A DNA stretch of 64,000 nucleotides from Enoplolaimus lenunculus (GCA_030248215.1 JASANG010001013.1:372001-436000), one strand, 5' to 3'. Shown: positions 23,758 through 35,200, counted from the stretch's first letter. Notes: a model not told the origin generated them from the letters alone. Numbers and translations: made by a program.

Positions 23758-24147
23758 GCGCTCTAAGCATGGGGCGGCACAGGGTCGAATCGTTTTCCGG
23801 AGGGGCTATAATAGATATAGACAGTTTAAGCTTTAGACTATTTTTTGTCTTAAGCTTAGGCTTAGGCTTAGGCTTAAGCTTATGAATAGGCTCATCCATA
23901 CGCTTAGGCTTAGGCTTAGGCTTAGGCTTAGGCCTAGGCTTAAGGTTATGAATAGGCTCATCCATACGCTTAGGCTTAGGCTTAGGCTTAAGTTTAGGCT
24001 TAGGCATAGGCTTAGGCTTAGGCTTAAGCTTATGAATAGGCTCATCCATACGCTTAGGCTTAGGCTTAGGCTTAGGCTTAGGCTAAGGCTTAGGCTTAGA
24101 AATATGCTTATAATACTACTGTTCCGGCCCTGTTCTATACATGGGCC
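23758..24147 (-). mobile_element. Type A TTAGGC-MITE with an expanded array
   Basis: The right end CGGCCCTGTTCTATACATGG is intact, the left end eroded. TTAGGC blocks alternate three times with the spacer GAATAGGCTCATCCATACGC. Confidence 0.8.
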
Positions 24148-24839
24148 CATGGGGCCATAGAACTATCTCGTTGCATTTTATTCGTTGAGATGCTACAATT
24201 ACAATTATCAAAAGTTAATTATTATTATAAATGTTGAAAATTGATACCTTTAGTGAAGTTTTATATTTAAGCAACTGCCAAGATATATTTCATAACAGTT
24301 TTTGATGTCGGAACTAAACAAATGAAAAAATTATACCAAGAAGTGAACGTTTCAGTTTTGAGACTCAAAGTGGCGCATCTGTTTTTGTGAAAAACTATTT
24401 TTTATACAAAGTTTTTGTTTAGTAAAATAGTAGTTGTATACAATGAAAGTTCTCGTAAGGATTGCGCTATACTTGACGTCCGGCGCCGTCCGTCACCGTT
24501 CGTACCATAAGTTATCGTACGTGAGTTATTTGCGTACGATGCCTCATGACGACGGACTACGGCATACGGGTTAAATTTCAATAATATCGTATACCTTTTA
24601 AATTAGAGCGCAACCGGAGGTAATAAAACCCAAAGCCGGAGGTGAAAATACCGTAGCCGAGACGGAGGTGAGACAAACTTAGGTAAATATGGTTCATTTG
24701 CTAATATGAACAATAATCTGCAAAATGTTGTCAAAAAAGTGTTTTAAGTTTTAAGTTTAAAAAATTTCCGCAACTTCAAATTGCAAAATTGCTCTTAGGA
24801 TTAGCGCAGCCAGAAGTGTAGGTGGCTGCGCCACTCTCA
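24148..24839. other. Intergenic, no gene seen
   Basis: Unassigned AT-rich sequence. A family H-like CG-rich stretch starts at about 24462 (GCGCTATACTTGACGTCCG). Confidence 0.5.
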
Positions 24840-25160
24840 AACAATATTTAAAACTATAAACTAAAATACAAACTAAAACCAAACCCTATTTAAACCACAC
24901 CTTAAGGGAGTCCTTGGCTCCACGTTGTCTCTCTTAGAACTTAAGTTAGACTTAGCCGTTGTTACAATACGTAAAAAATACAAATTTAGGCTATGGCGGC
25001 TGTGTCCGCAATGTAAACTTCCATTGGCCCCTGTGCGGTCGTTAAATTATTGTTGGTCGTATTTGCGATTAAGGACATAGCTAGGATATATTAGCACCCT
25101 ATGGGTGTCTTGGACATGTCTTGGCTCACGTAGTCTCTCTAAGAACTTAAGTTAGGCACG
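24840..25160. repeat. Dispersed repeat family C, inverted
   Basis: Contains ACCACACCTTAAGGGAGTCC and CTCTCTTAGAACTTAAGTTA, the complement of the copy at 3650-3830, followed by a second partial copy (25120-25160). Confidence 0.5.
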
Positions 25161-25451
25161 TCAATTAGGACATATCTATTGTGCCGTAAAAATGCATTGT
25201 TGTTATAAAATCAGTGGTATCGCAGTATTCAGATGGGGCAATAAACGGTTATTACGGCCGCGTTACTGAATCAGAGCGTTAAGTGTACATCGGGATAGAA
25301 CTGCACGGAGTTGGGGGTTTGAGTGCTATAAGACCAATAAATCAGGAACTTCTCACAGGAACCAAAGGTAGACTGTCTGTCGGAACTAGAAATAGACCTA
25401 AGGTTATACTCTATATACATCTCTCAGTCGTTTCCCACACGCATGTCATGT

Positions 25452-25560
25452 ACTGTAGTGACCCGAATATTAAAAGAGCGAGTATATAATATTTATTTTG
25501 CTTCTGCAGAGGATAGCTCTTCATGTTAAGTCGGTGACGGACTGTTGTTTATTTCTATTT
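25452..25560. repeat. Family I element fragment
   Basis: Starts TACTGTAGTGACCCGAATAT. The opposite end is not identifiable. Confidence 0.45.
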
Positions 25561-25742
25561 ATCCCAGTTCGACCGAATACCTTTCTATGACAATTTCCCT
25601 TTACTCTTCTAGCCTGAAATTTTTTAAATTTTCTCCTAAAATGCCACATTTCTGGCAGTGCGTTGACCCTAAACGTGTGCAATTTCAACAGCTCACACAC
25701 ATAAATATTCTTTACGTAGTATATATAGAAAGTAAATTTTAC

Positions 25743-25874
25743 GTTAACCTTACCCTAGCGCGCGTGTCACAAAGTGTTCTGTGACAAGCGCTAGGGTTGG
25801 GTTAACAGAATAAAAAGTGTTAGGGTACGGTTAACGCGTGACAAATTTCAAATTTGTCACCTGTTAACCCTACC
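25743..25874. repeat. Pair of adjacent long hairpins
   Basis: Arms GTTAACCTTACCCTAGCGC and GCGCTAGGGTTGGGTTAAC (25743-25806), then a second hairpin with arms around GGTTAACGCGTGACAAAT (25818-25874). Both loops have GTGACA-type inner arms. Confidence 0.7.
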
Positions 25875-26029
25875 TTATGGCATATTTTGTGGAAAGTCTT
25901 AAATTTATGTTGTGAACGGCGCATAGTAGCGAAATTTTATAGATTTCTTAGTTGACTTCTATTTAAATTTATGACCGTTTACAAACATAGCACCAAGCAA
26001 AGCGTACTTTGTTCGTGTAAATTGCCAAT

Positions 26030-27379
26030 ATGCTTGCTTCAAATCATACAAACGCACAAGAGAACAGCAGGCTGATAACCATTGTTACAGATGGACTTGT
26101 GCGTGGGAAAAAGACCATAGTACCCGAAATAGTCCCATTGACCCGGGATTTATTTCAAGCCGCGGACAGAGAACATAAAATAATCGTTTCTTCAGACGGT
26201 GGATCCGGATCGAAAGGACCGACTGGACAGTGGACTGGAACGATAGGCGACATTCTAAACGGCCGAGCCAACTTGTCAATGGCATATATGGCACTTACCC
26301 CGAGTCGGATGGCAGCAATGCGTTCTATACCAACGTTTTGCCAGCGTGACGCTTACGCTTTTGCATACAGCCCTGATCTGATTGAAACACATGAAACTTA
26401 TCACATTTGGAGTAGTATTCCATGGTTGCTATGGGTAACAATGATAGCAACATTCAGTAAACATTTAATACTATCACAATCGTCGACGGTCCACCCTATT
26501 TTCCCACGGTCGTCTAGTATCCACTCAATTTTCCCACGGTCGTCTGGTGTTGATTCAATTTTCCCACGGTCGTTGCCAACGAGCATGAGAACTTTCCCAC
26601 GATCGCTGGTGATGTGGTTGAGTATTGGTCAATTTTGGCTCGAAACAGTGACGTCAAACTGTCTGTTCGGATTGCGTGTGACTCAACTACAAACGCCACT
26701 CGCGTCATTTGACAAAATTGTGTCGTTGTTGACACATCAGTCGCCGGAATCGCCTCAGTTGACCTTTGTGACCAGCAGAGGTTTACTGAAAACACGACTC
26801 AAAGGAGATTTCGGATTTTTACGGCCATTAATCGAACGAAATTTGACCAGTGTCCACATGGTCAAATACTACATGGATATTCCGAGATATATTCGAAAAA
26901 TTCAACATTCTTTTGGGATCGGAACTGAACGTTTTATGTTGCCGACAAAGGTCGACCCGCGCCATCCGGTAGTTGTTGCTGACGATACCATGTGGACTTA
27001 TAGGGGATCGTATTATTCTAACGAGTCCCTACGCCATCCAGACGTTGAGCGAGTGGCTCGAATGTTTTTGGAAGCTTGTGAATTTGGGCATTGGCAATTT
27101 AAATTTGAAATCAATGAAAAACATCAGATTAATCGGTATCATATTCAACGATTAAGAGCACAAAGGAGTCTCAATATAAGCTTAGGCGATCTTCTCGAGC
27201 TGTGGGGGTTCCCAGTAATGCTCATGGTGATTTTGGCATGGTTCTGTGCGGAATTACTCGCAAGCAGATGGTCGCCTGCAGGAGACAAGTTTTTCAGCCA
27301 AATTGGAAATATACTCGACTGTAGGATGGCAAATCATGGGTCCTACACCCCTAATTCAGCAAGTGTTACCCTGGATTAG
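26030..27379 (+). CDS. Divergent ionotropic glutamate receptor-type channel, single exon
   Basis: 449 residues with the ligand-binding and channel layout of iGluR/IR proteins and no amino-terminal domain. S1 region: GQWTGTIGDILNGRANLSMA followed by LTPSRMAAM (about 67-98). M1 about 128-143. A repeat-expanded loop at about 155-190. M3 region to start of S2: TSNCLFGLRVTQLQTPLASF then DKIVSLL, matching the usual (SYTANLAAF)LT...TPI..DDL layout but without the SYTANLAAF core. The end of S2 and M4: SLGDLLELWGFPVMLMVIL, about 385-412, then a short cytoplasmic tail. No signal peptide is evident and the first ATG is used by default, so an upstream exon is possible. Likely a plasma-membrane receptor; ligand unknown. 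The missing M3 motif may reflect divergence as in IR-type receptors, or loss of channel function. Confidence 0.8.
   Translation: MLASNHTNAQENSRLITIVTDGLVRGKKTIVPEIVPLTRDLFQAADREHKIIVSSDGGSGSKGPTGQWTGTIGDILNGRANLSMAYMALTPSRMAAMRSIPTFCQRDAYAFAYSPDLIETHETYHIWSSIPWLLWVTMIATFSKHLILSQSSTVHPIFPRSSSIHSIFPRSSGVDSIFPRSLPTSMRTFPRSLVMWLSIGQFWLETVTSNCLFGLRVTQLQTPLASFDKIVSLLTHQSPESPQLTFVTSRGLLKTRLKGDFGFLRPLIERNLTSVHMVKYYMDIPRYIRKIQHSFGIGTERFMLPTKVDPRHPVVVADDTMWTYRGSYYSNESLRHPDVERVARMFLEACEFGHWQFKFEINEKHQINRYHIQRLRAQRSLNISLGDLLELWGFPVMLMVILAWFCAELLASRWSPAGDKFFSQIGNILDCRMANHGSYTPNSASVTLD
26478..26605 (+). repeat. Coding minisatellite in the glutamate receptor gene
   Basis: Four imperfect units of 27-33 bp sharing TTTTCCCACGGTCG encode repeats of IFPRSS/TFPRSL in the loop between the M1 and M3 regions. 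All length changes keep the frame. Confidence 0.85.
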
Positions 27380-27411
27380 ATACAATAGTTATAAGTACTC
27401 TTAAAATTTGT

Positions 27412-27731
27412 GGCCCATGTAAAGATCAGGAGCGGAACGTTTTTCTGTAGTACTGCAATAGAGTTAGCTAAAGTTTAGACTAATTTTTTGCTTGGCTTAG
27501 GCTTACGCTTTGGCTTAGTAATATGCTCATTCATACGCTTACGCTTAGGCTTAGGATAATCCTTACGCTTAGGCTTAGGCTTAGACTTAGGAATATGCTC
27601 ATTCTTAGGCTTAGGCTTAGGAATATGCTCATTCTAAGGATTAGGCTTAGGAATATGCTCATTCTTAGGATTAGGCTTAGGCTTCGGAATATGCTCATAA
27701 TACTGCTCCGTCCCTGTTCTTTATATTGGCC
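27412..27731 (-). mobile_element. Type A TTAGGC-MITE with perfect 8-bp target duplication
   Basis: GGCCCATGTAAAGATCAGGA to CCCTGTTCTTTATATTGGCC around several TTAGGC blocks separated by GGAATATGCTCATTCTTA. AAATTTGT flanks both ends exactly. Confidence 0.9.
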
Positions 27732-28380
27732 AAATTTGTTTACGACCCTCGGGTTGAATTTTCTACCGACAATTGCGTAGGCGTCATCTATATTCTCGGC
27801 AACATTAAAAACCATCTGGTCGTGGGCACTACGCCTTTGGTCGAAGGTACTATAGGGCCATGACCCCCAACAAGACTATATATCCCTTATGGCTTTCCTC
27901 AGTGTACAACCGGAGATGAAAAATATTGGTGTCGAAACCTGAGGTCATTAAAAATTTACCCGAATCGGAAGTCAATTTTTTCTGCGAGAGCCGAAGACAG
28001 ACCTCCGATTTCACCATGGTTTTTATGGGTGAGCGAAGTCCGTGAGTTTGACCATGTCCTTACATTTTTGAATTTTCTGCAGTTAAAAAATTTGAATGAA
28101 ACGGTTTTAAAAGTAGAAATAAAAGAATTATTTGGTTCCTCTGTATTGTTTCGAAGTATTTTTCATATAAAATTATAAAATATTCACAAAAGTTAAGAAA
28201 CACCGCAGCGGTTGATCCAATTTACAAACTTTTACACGGCTTAAACTTGGCACTCTTTGAAAGGTTCGTGTAAAATGGTTTCTGTAGGTTTAACCTAATA
28301 AACCTGTTTATGATGTACGAGCAAAATATCCGTCCATACATACGTCACATTTCCGTAGAATTTACAAAATTCTTAATCCT

Positions 28381-28515
28381 CTTTTAGGCTCTTAGGTCTT
28401 GGCTTGTTTGTAGACTTTATCGTTATGCTGAGGCGTAGACTTAAGATTAGGGTTAGGCTTAGGTTCAGGGAAATATGCTGGTACTACTGTTGTGCTCGTA
28501 AAAGTAACATTGATC
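28381..28515 (-). mobile_element. Degenerate TTAGGC-MITE, probably type B
   Basis: TTAGGG/TTAGGC units followed by TACTACTGTTGTGCTCGTAA and AAGTAACATTGATC, a damaged type B right end. Confidence 0.55.
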
Positions 28516-28529
28516 AGTAAGTATATTTG

Positions 28530-28790
28530 TCGTGGGCCAATCTCCTATTCAGGCCAATTGCCAATTGGCTTAGACCAATCTGCTATTGTGAGGAAATAAC
28601 AAGTTTGCCTAGACCAAATAGCGATTATAGCGAAACAGCAGGGATGCAACCCCGACGCTGGTTGGTTATCGACGTTGCGTCTGTCCAAATAATCAAATCT
28701 GATTGGTAAGTTCAACATCAGTTTAGCCTAGCCGAAATTGCTATTACGCAAAATAGCAGATTGGCCTGAATAACAGATTGGCCTACGACA
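28530..28790. repeat. Dispersed repeat family L, inverted
   Basis: Shares CTGTCCAAATAATCAAATCT and GCAGATTGGCC with 15705-15860. Internally it repeats GGCC-AAT-CTGCTATT words in both orientations. Confidence 0.45.
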
Positions 28791-28880
28791 TATGTAAATA
28801 TACATATATATTATATGTATATATAGATATATTATATGTATATATACATATATGTAAGTATGTATGTATGTATGTATGTC
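28791..28880. repeat. AT/ATGT microsatellite
   Basis: TATATACATATATG-type dinucleotide runs followed by five GTAT units. Confidence 0.9.
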
Positions 28881-28973
28881 AGCTTTTAATAACGTGTATA
28901 ACATTTTAAAATTATTTGAGCATCGAAATTTTAAAAATACTAAATCCTTCACTGCATCAACGTTGTAACAATG

Positions 28974-29179
28974 GGCCAATGTAAAGAGCAGGGGCGGAAC
29001 AGTAACATAAGCTTATTCCTAAGCCTAAACCTATTCCGAAGCCTAAGCCTAAGCGTAAGAATGAGTTTATTCCTAAGCCTAAACCTAAGCTTAAGCCAAG
29101 CAAAAAATAGTCTAAAGCTTAAGCTTATTTTATTCTAGTCCAATAGAAAAACGTTCCGCCCATGATCTTTACATGGGCC
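28974..29179 (+). mobile_element. Type A TTAGGC-MITE with perfect 8-bp target duplication
   Basis: GGCCAATGTAAAGAGCAGGG to CATGATCTTTACATGGGCC. TAACAATG flanks both ends exactly. Confidence 0.9.
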
Positions 29180-29935
29180 TAACAATGAATCGATAACAAA
29201 ATACACCATGAAAGTCAAAATTTAAACGATCATGAGCCCACGTTAGCCTTGACGGGTTAAATGGTTACCGTTAAACAAAAATGCTTGGCGTTTAAGCTCT
29301 TACCCGGTGACGCTGACGCGGACAAAATCGTACAATAATTTAGGCTCAGGCTTACGCTTAGGATATGTTTGTCTTTTAGCAAAAACAAACCGAACGACCA
29401 AGCGTGATATGGACTCAATGTAAACAAATGTAGATTGACAAGCTATATTCAGACTTGCAAAATAAATATAATAAAAGTTTAGTTGAAATATTAAAATGTC
29501 AAAAAATAATTTAAGTTTAAAAACAGCTACATTTGTTGTCTGTGGAAATTTTTCCCAAGTCCAAAACTTAACATTCAAGGTATTTGAGTCACAAGGTGTC
29601 CGCAGCATCTTACATCGGGTTCGTAACCAGATGGGGCAAACATTGGAGCTAAAAATTTGCCTAAACCTAAATAATTTTAAAAACAATTTGTGTGTTTACA
29701 GATGAAAATTCTAGTAAGGTCCAGTTTAGGTGAGTTTATGTGTTATTAGGTTCAAGGTTAATGGCTTAGAAATAAGCAAACCTTTATTTATAAACATATT
29801 CAGTGTTTATATTCAATATTTTTAGCCACGTATAATCCTGGGGGTCCTAATAAAATTGGTTCACAAACACTGCACCTTAACCTGGTGGCGCCTGGGTGAG
29901 AAGACCCAAAAATTGCGTGACCGGTATAATTGTAC
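29180..29935. other. Intergenic, no gene seen
   Basis: Unassigned AT-rich sequence. Overlapping open frames at 29300-29700 show no domain-like pattern or splice support. Confidence 0.5.
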
Positions 29936-29939
29936 GAAT

Positions 29940-30385
29940 ATATTTCGTGTTAGCAAAATTCGTCCGTGGGCAATTCGTCCCGGACGCTCTGTCCCTGGAA
30001 CATTCGTCCCGGACAATTCGTTCCTGGAAAGTTCGTTCCGGACAATTCATCGCATGAAAAGTCGTCCAGAACAATTCATCGCAGGAAAATTCGTCCCGGA
30101 CAATTCATCGCTGAAAAATTCGTCCCGGACAATTGATCGCTGAAAAATTCGTCCCGGACAATTCGTCTCAGAAAAATTTAACCCGGACAATTCATCGCTG
30201 GAAAATTCGTCCCGGATAATTCGTCCCAGAAAAATTTAACCCGGACAATTCATCGCTGGAAAATCCGTCCCGGATAATTCGTCCCAGAAAAATTTAACCC
30301 GGACAATTCATCGCTGGAAAATCCGTCCCGGACAATTCGTCCCAGAAAAATTTAACCCGGACAATTCGTTCTGAAAAAATTCGTC
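29940..30385. repeat. Minisatellite of CGTCCCGGACAATTC units
   Basis: Degenerate units of about 28 bp (CCCGGACAATTCATCGCTGG plus AAAATTCGT) repeated about 15 times; the later units form a 57-bp higher-order period (30160-30370). Confidence 0.9.
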
Positions 30386-30599
30386 CCCATGTCGCATTTA
30401 ATTAGATACAAAATATTAGCTAGAAAATTTTCAATTTTCACTAAGCGATCGAATTTCGTTTTTTTTTCTTTTTTGTAGCGAAACGAATTCGAAAACAGAA
30501 ATAAGGTCGCATGAGCAAATATGTATTACTGTTGGCACCGTTGCTACATTTCAGACAAATAGAACCTTTACCCTACAAACAAAAGAAACAGCCAGGAAA

Positions 30600-30895
30600 T
30601 TTAGTTCGGGAACGAATTGTCAGCGATACAGTTACCGGTGACGAATATTCCCAGTGACGAATTTTCCCGGAAAGCATTTATTTTCCCATGGATAAATTTT
30701 CCCCTGGAGTATTTATTTTCCCATGGATAAATTTTCCCTAGGAGTATTTATTTTCCCATGGCTAAATTTTCCCGGGGAGTATTTATTTTCCCATGGCTAA
30801 ATTTTCCCAGGTACGAATGTTCCAAGAACGAATTGTCAGGGACAAATTATGGAGGGGGGAACAAAATGTCGAGGACGAATTGTCGAAAACGAGTC
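30600..30895. repeat. Minisatellite of ATTTTCCCATGG units
   Basis: About four 36-bp units (TATTTATTTTCCCATGGCTA and similar) flanked by GACGAATT/GAACGAATTGTC words related to the array at 29940. Confidence 0.85.
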
Positions 30896-30994
30896 TTTCG
30901 TATAAACCAACGTATTTATTGCAGTCATTTTTGAATGAAGCACTAGATTGTTAACTATAAGCCTGGGGTATTACTACTTGCATATGTGGGCTTT

Positions 30995-31130
30995 TGTACA
31001 CTTGCCACCATTTTCGCTTAAATAGGCTGAAGAAATCTTTCCACTGCCTAAGCCTTGGTTTTAACCTTTACCTAAGCCAATGCCTTAGCTTAAACCCAAA
31101 CGTAAAAGCCTAAAGAGGCAGCCTTAAATG
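30995..31130 (+). repeat. Degenerate CCTAAGCC tract
   Basis: Scattered CCTAAGCC, CCTAAGCCAA and CCTTAGC units. No terminal repeats identified. Confidence 0.4.
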
Positions 31131-31334
31131 TTGGGGAAAGTGTACAAGAACCTACTTCTGGATCTCTTTCGAGTAAATAGTTCACAGAAAGCCAACTGAA
31201 CACAACAGGAGCGTTGAAAATGCCAAACCGTCAACTTCGTGTTCTCCGTGTGGAGAATTTGTAATTTCTACTTCGACATCATAGAATTCTTTGTAATTCG
31301 AGGTTTTACGTTTGTAATCCGTTTGAATATTGTA

Positions 31335-31735
31335 AAAATACCCAGATGGATCATTTTCTTACCGAAACGCCAACACTACTCATTTTGTTTTCCAGAGATA
31401 CCCAATGTCGGTCATTTCGTTTTCAAGCTACCAACATTGTCCAATGGGATTCGAGGATACCAAGATAGATCATTTTTTGTGAAATACTAAGATTGATCGT
31501 TTCGTTTCTTGAATACGAACATTGTTCCTTTGCTGTCCAAGGTGCTGGAATAGAGTTCGTAAACTTCTGCAAGATACCAACACCAACCATTTCTTTCAGC
31601 ATTGTCTAGACAGCTATTGTTGGTGTCACGATAACAAACATCAAGTTGTTCGAAGAATCACGACGTGACCAAATACCAAGATAGATCATTTCGCTCCCTG
31701 ACTACCAAGATGGATCATTTCTTTTCCGGGTACCG
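31335..31735. repeat. Degenerate tandem repeat spanning a gene 3' end
   Basis: Recurring ATACCAAGATAGATCATTT-like words at about 20- to 50-bp intervals. They run through the 3' flank of the minus-strand adhesion gene and include its stop codon. Confidence 0.55.
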
Positions 31736-32168
31736 CGGATAATACTTATTACTAGTGACCACCGATGTGCTCACGATTCGGGTTTGACTTGGTGTCATCA
31801 CAGGACCAGTGCTATTGTCTTCAGTGTGGGTGATGACAGGAGTGGCATCATGGGCGCAGCTTGTATACGGAGTACACGGTTCAATATGGTCCATAGGGAC
31901 GGCAACTCGTCGCAGAGGTGTGTCCGTTGGCGTTTCCAGGGAAACCAAATGAGGGGCGCTCGAATCGAGAGGGTCTTCGATAACCGTTCTATAGTTTGGC
32001 CGTGATTCAACTGGGCTGTAGAGTTGCTCTTGGCGGACAATGGGTTGACCTTTGGGCAGAGTCTCCAGTGGTGGTTGTTGAGGTTGCGGTTGAGTTGAAC
32101 GAAACATTGGTTTAAATGATAGAACTGGTTCAGTTTGGCGATCGCGTAAAGTGAACGGTTGTTGTTGC

Positions 32169-32205
<37 letters not shown>

Positions 32206-35200
32206 GCGCGCGACGAACGTTTCGTATCGACCGGTCAATCTTGTAGCCATGACCAATGTAAACTTTTGCATCATCAGTATGTCTTAACGGCTCAGCAACA
32301 GGCGGGACACGCCATTTTCGAAGCCATGCAGGATCTTGAGTAGGCCGTAAAGCGCCTGTTGCCGAAACTGTTCCCGGCGGATGATCAGGCTTTGCCTCTA
32401 AAGGCCTTGAGGTTGACGCTTGTAGAGATTGGTGCGAAGTACGACGACTAGATTCAGTATCTAAAGCGCTTTGTATGTCAATAAACGACACTTGGGTTCC
32501 TGTGCTACTCGTTTGCATCGCAGATCGACTCAACGGCATATACGCATATCCTCCGCCTGCCGTTCGGTACGTACTTGCACTTGACCACATCGCAGGGGGT
32601 TTGTCGGAATTTTTAAGTTGACTGCCCTCCGTTGAGCTGCTATGCTGTTGATAAAGATATTCAGTTTCTTCATCTCGCAATTGTTTACGTTTCTGACACA
32701 ATCGCCAACAAAGCAAGCAGACCGCTAACAGCAACGCAAGTAGAATCAACGCGACTAAAATCCATAACGCTAACCACGAATGCTTATACGCCGCTAAATC
32801 TGAATCGGATATTTCATCTGCAGAACGTTCTGCGTTTGCTTGTTCTTCGGTCTCAGAACCAGCTGCGCCCTCTTGGTTTGGTTGCTCGCCTGATATCACG
32901 ATATCATCCGATTTCGAGTGACCAGTTAAGTAAGGCACACGTTCGTTCCAAAAATACGCCCCATCTCGATTGAGTTGCCCGTCAGAAAACCGGAGCGGAT
33001 CATCGATAACAACATAGTTGGGTTGGTGTTCTGCGAACGCTGTCCAAGCCGTCATAGGCTGTTCGTCATTTGAGCTGACTCTGGACTCGTGTCGTTGTTG
33101 GTTTTCGTCTTCGGCAACAACTTCACCAGTTTGACTTTGTGTTGGATTACTGTAAATAAACGGAATCAAAGGTTATTCCATGTCCGCCTTTCAATGCCGA
33201 ATAATAGAGAAGATATTATAAATTCGGTAGTAATTGTGTTACGGTTGCGATCAACGAGTACCTTTGCGGACGAATCTGAGTCGTAAAGCATATACTTGTA
33301 CGAGATCGTCATTTACAGTGATCCAATGCGGTTCGTTGGAACTGCTAATGGCACAAAACGATGTGGCCTTAACAATTGTGTATGTTTACTTGCAGAATAT
33401 GAAAGTTTGTTCATTTTATTTATCAGAGTTGTTGTTAATTAAAAGAGTTGAATACCACGGCAGAGGAAATGTAATAAATACTGCACGAGTAAAGTTTAGG
33501 TATAAGTTTCCTAAAAACTCGTAAACTTGCTAAAGGGAAGGCTAAGCTACCCAGGTACATGGAAACAGAGGTGTGCGACGAACCCCCCAGAAAAATATAG
33601 GCGTTTCGCTGACATCGCTAAAATCCCACCAACACTAAACAGATTTGTTGCAAATTGAATCGTTTAAGGTAAAAAACCGACTGATTTCTTGTTCGCTTTA
33701 CTCACGAAGATTTTCTATCAACGACTCTGGTAGTCTCTTTGCGTCTTGGTGGCTACAAAATATCTGATTCGTTCCCAAACTTGCACTAAGCTAATAACCT
33801 TTGATGACTCCAGCGCCTTTTTGAGTTAGTTGTGGTACCCTTTATTATTTGACACCCCTAAAATCGTTCCCACATACCTGAAGCTACTTCCAAACAAACT
33901 CGTTTAAGAAATGTTGCGAAGATATGTGAGCCCTTAGTCGTTACACCCGTATTCGGATAGAGTTAATATTTGCATGAAAAAAAATTGTGATTAAAATAGA
34001 AACCTAAGCCTAAGCCTAAGCGTAAGAATGAGTTTATTCTTAAACCTAAGCCTAAGCCTAACCCTAAGCCTAAGCGTAAGAATGAGTTTATTCTTAAACC
34101 TAAGCCTAAGCCTAAGCCTAAGCCTAAGCCTAAACCTAAGCCTAAGCCTAAGCCTAAACCGAACTTTTTTAAAATTACAGAAACTTGCTTAAAAGTTAGG
34201 TTTCCTAGTGTTTTTTCGAAACCAATTATTAGGTTCAGTCTTAGCACCAAATTGCCATTTATCAAACCAAACGGCAGTAAAACTAAATGCTAGACTTTGC
34301 GTTTAGGCTTAGGCTTAACACCAAAGTTATTTGAGAATATAGTAACTTTATTGATATAGTATAGTTTGTTTGAGCGCATTGCTGCGAATAAAGTAAACAT
34401 TTTGTTGGTGTCAATTTACCGAGTTTTTGCAAAATTAACAATCATCGTTGAAAAGCTGTCCGCAACGCGTTGATCGGCGTCGTCATAGTTCCATTGGTAT
34501 CGTGAGGTGCGTCCTTTTGTGAACACGTATCCATGATCGATACCATGAAACGCTTCTGAAATTAATTTTACACATATAAGCAACATGTTCGCTTTAGAGT
34601 TACGCTATACTCGCCGGACGCCGCCGTGTGTTGTCGCACACCGCCGGACGGCGCCGTGTGTTGCCGCACGCAGCTGTGTGTTGTCGCACGCAGCCGTGTG
34701 TTGCCGCACGCAGCCGTGTATTGCCTCACGCAGCTGTTTGTTGCCGCACGCAGCTGTGTGTTGTCGCACGCCGCCGTGTGTTACCGCACGCAGCCGTGTG
34801 TTGCCGCACGCAGCTGTGTGTTGTCGCACGCCGCCGGACGCCGGTATGCGGCACGATAAAATTTGTTTATTAAAAATTCTCGAACCCATAATATAAACTA
34901 TGCGTATGTTTTTGTTAGCAACGTATAGCGGCGCGCGGCGACGTCTTGTGCGATAAAGTATAGCGCAACCCTTTTTGCTTCATTTATGAGTACTGTAGTG
35001 ACCGGAATAATAGGGGGTAATAAGAGAGGGGATCGCAATTTTGAGTCCCAATCAAGAGGAGTCCGTATCACGAATAAGAGTCCGTATGCGCCAAGAGTCC
35101 CTAGACCGTAATTAAAGTCCATAAATGTTAATTATCTCTGATTGTAGCGCATAAATGACTCCAGGACCAAATAAAGTTGAGTTTGAAACTTTAAAGTATA

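Noticed and set aside
34585-34896. Four overlapping 77-103-codon frames (CVAARSCVLPHAA type)
   Set aside because: Generated by the 20-bp CG-rich array in a family H element.
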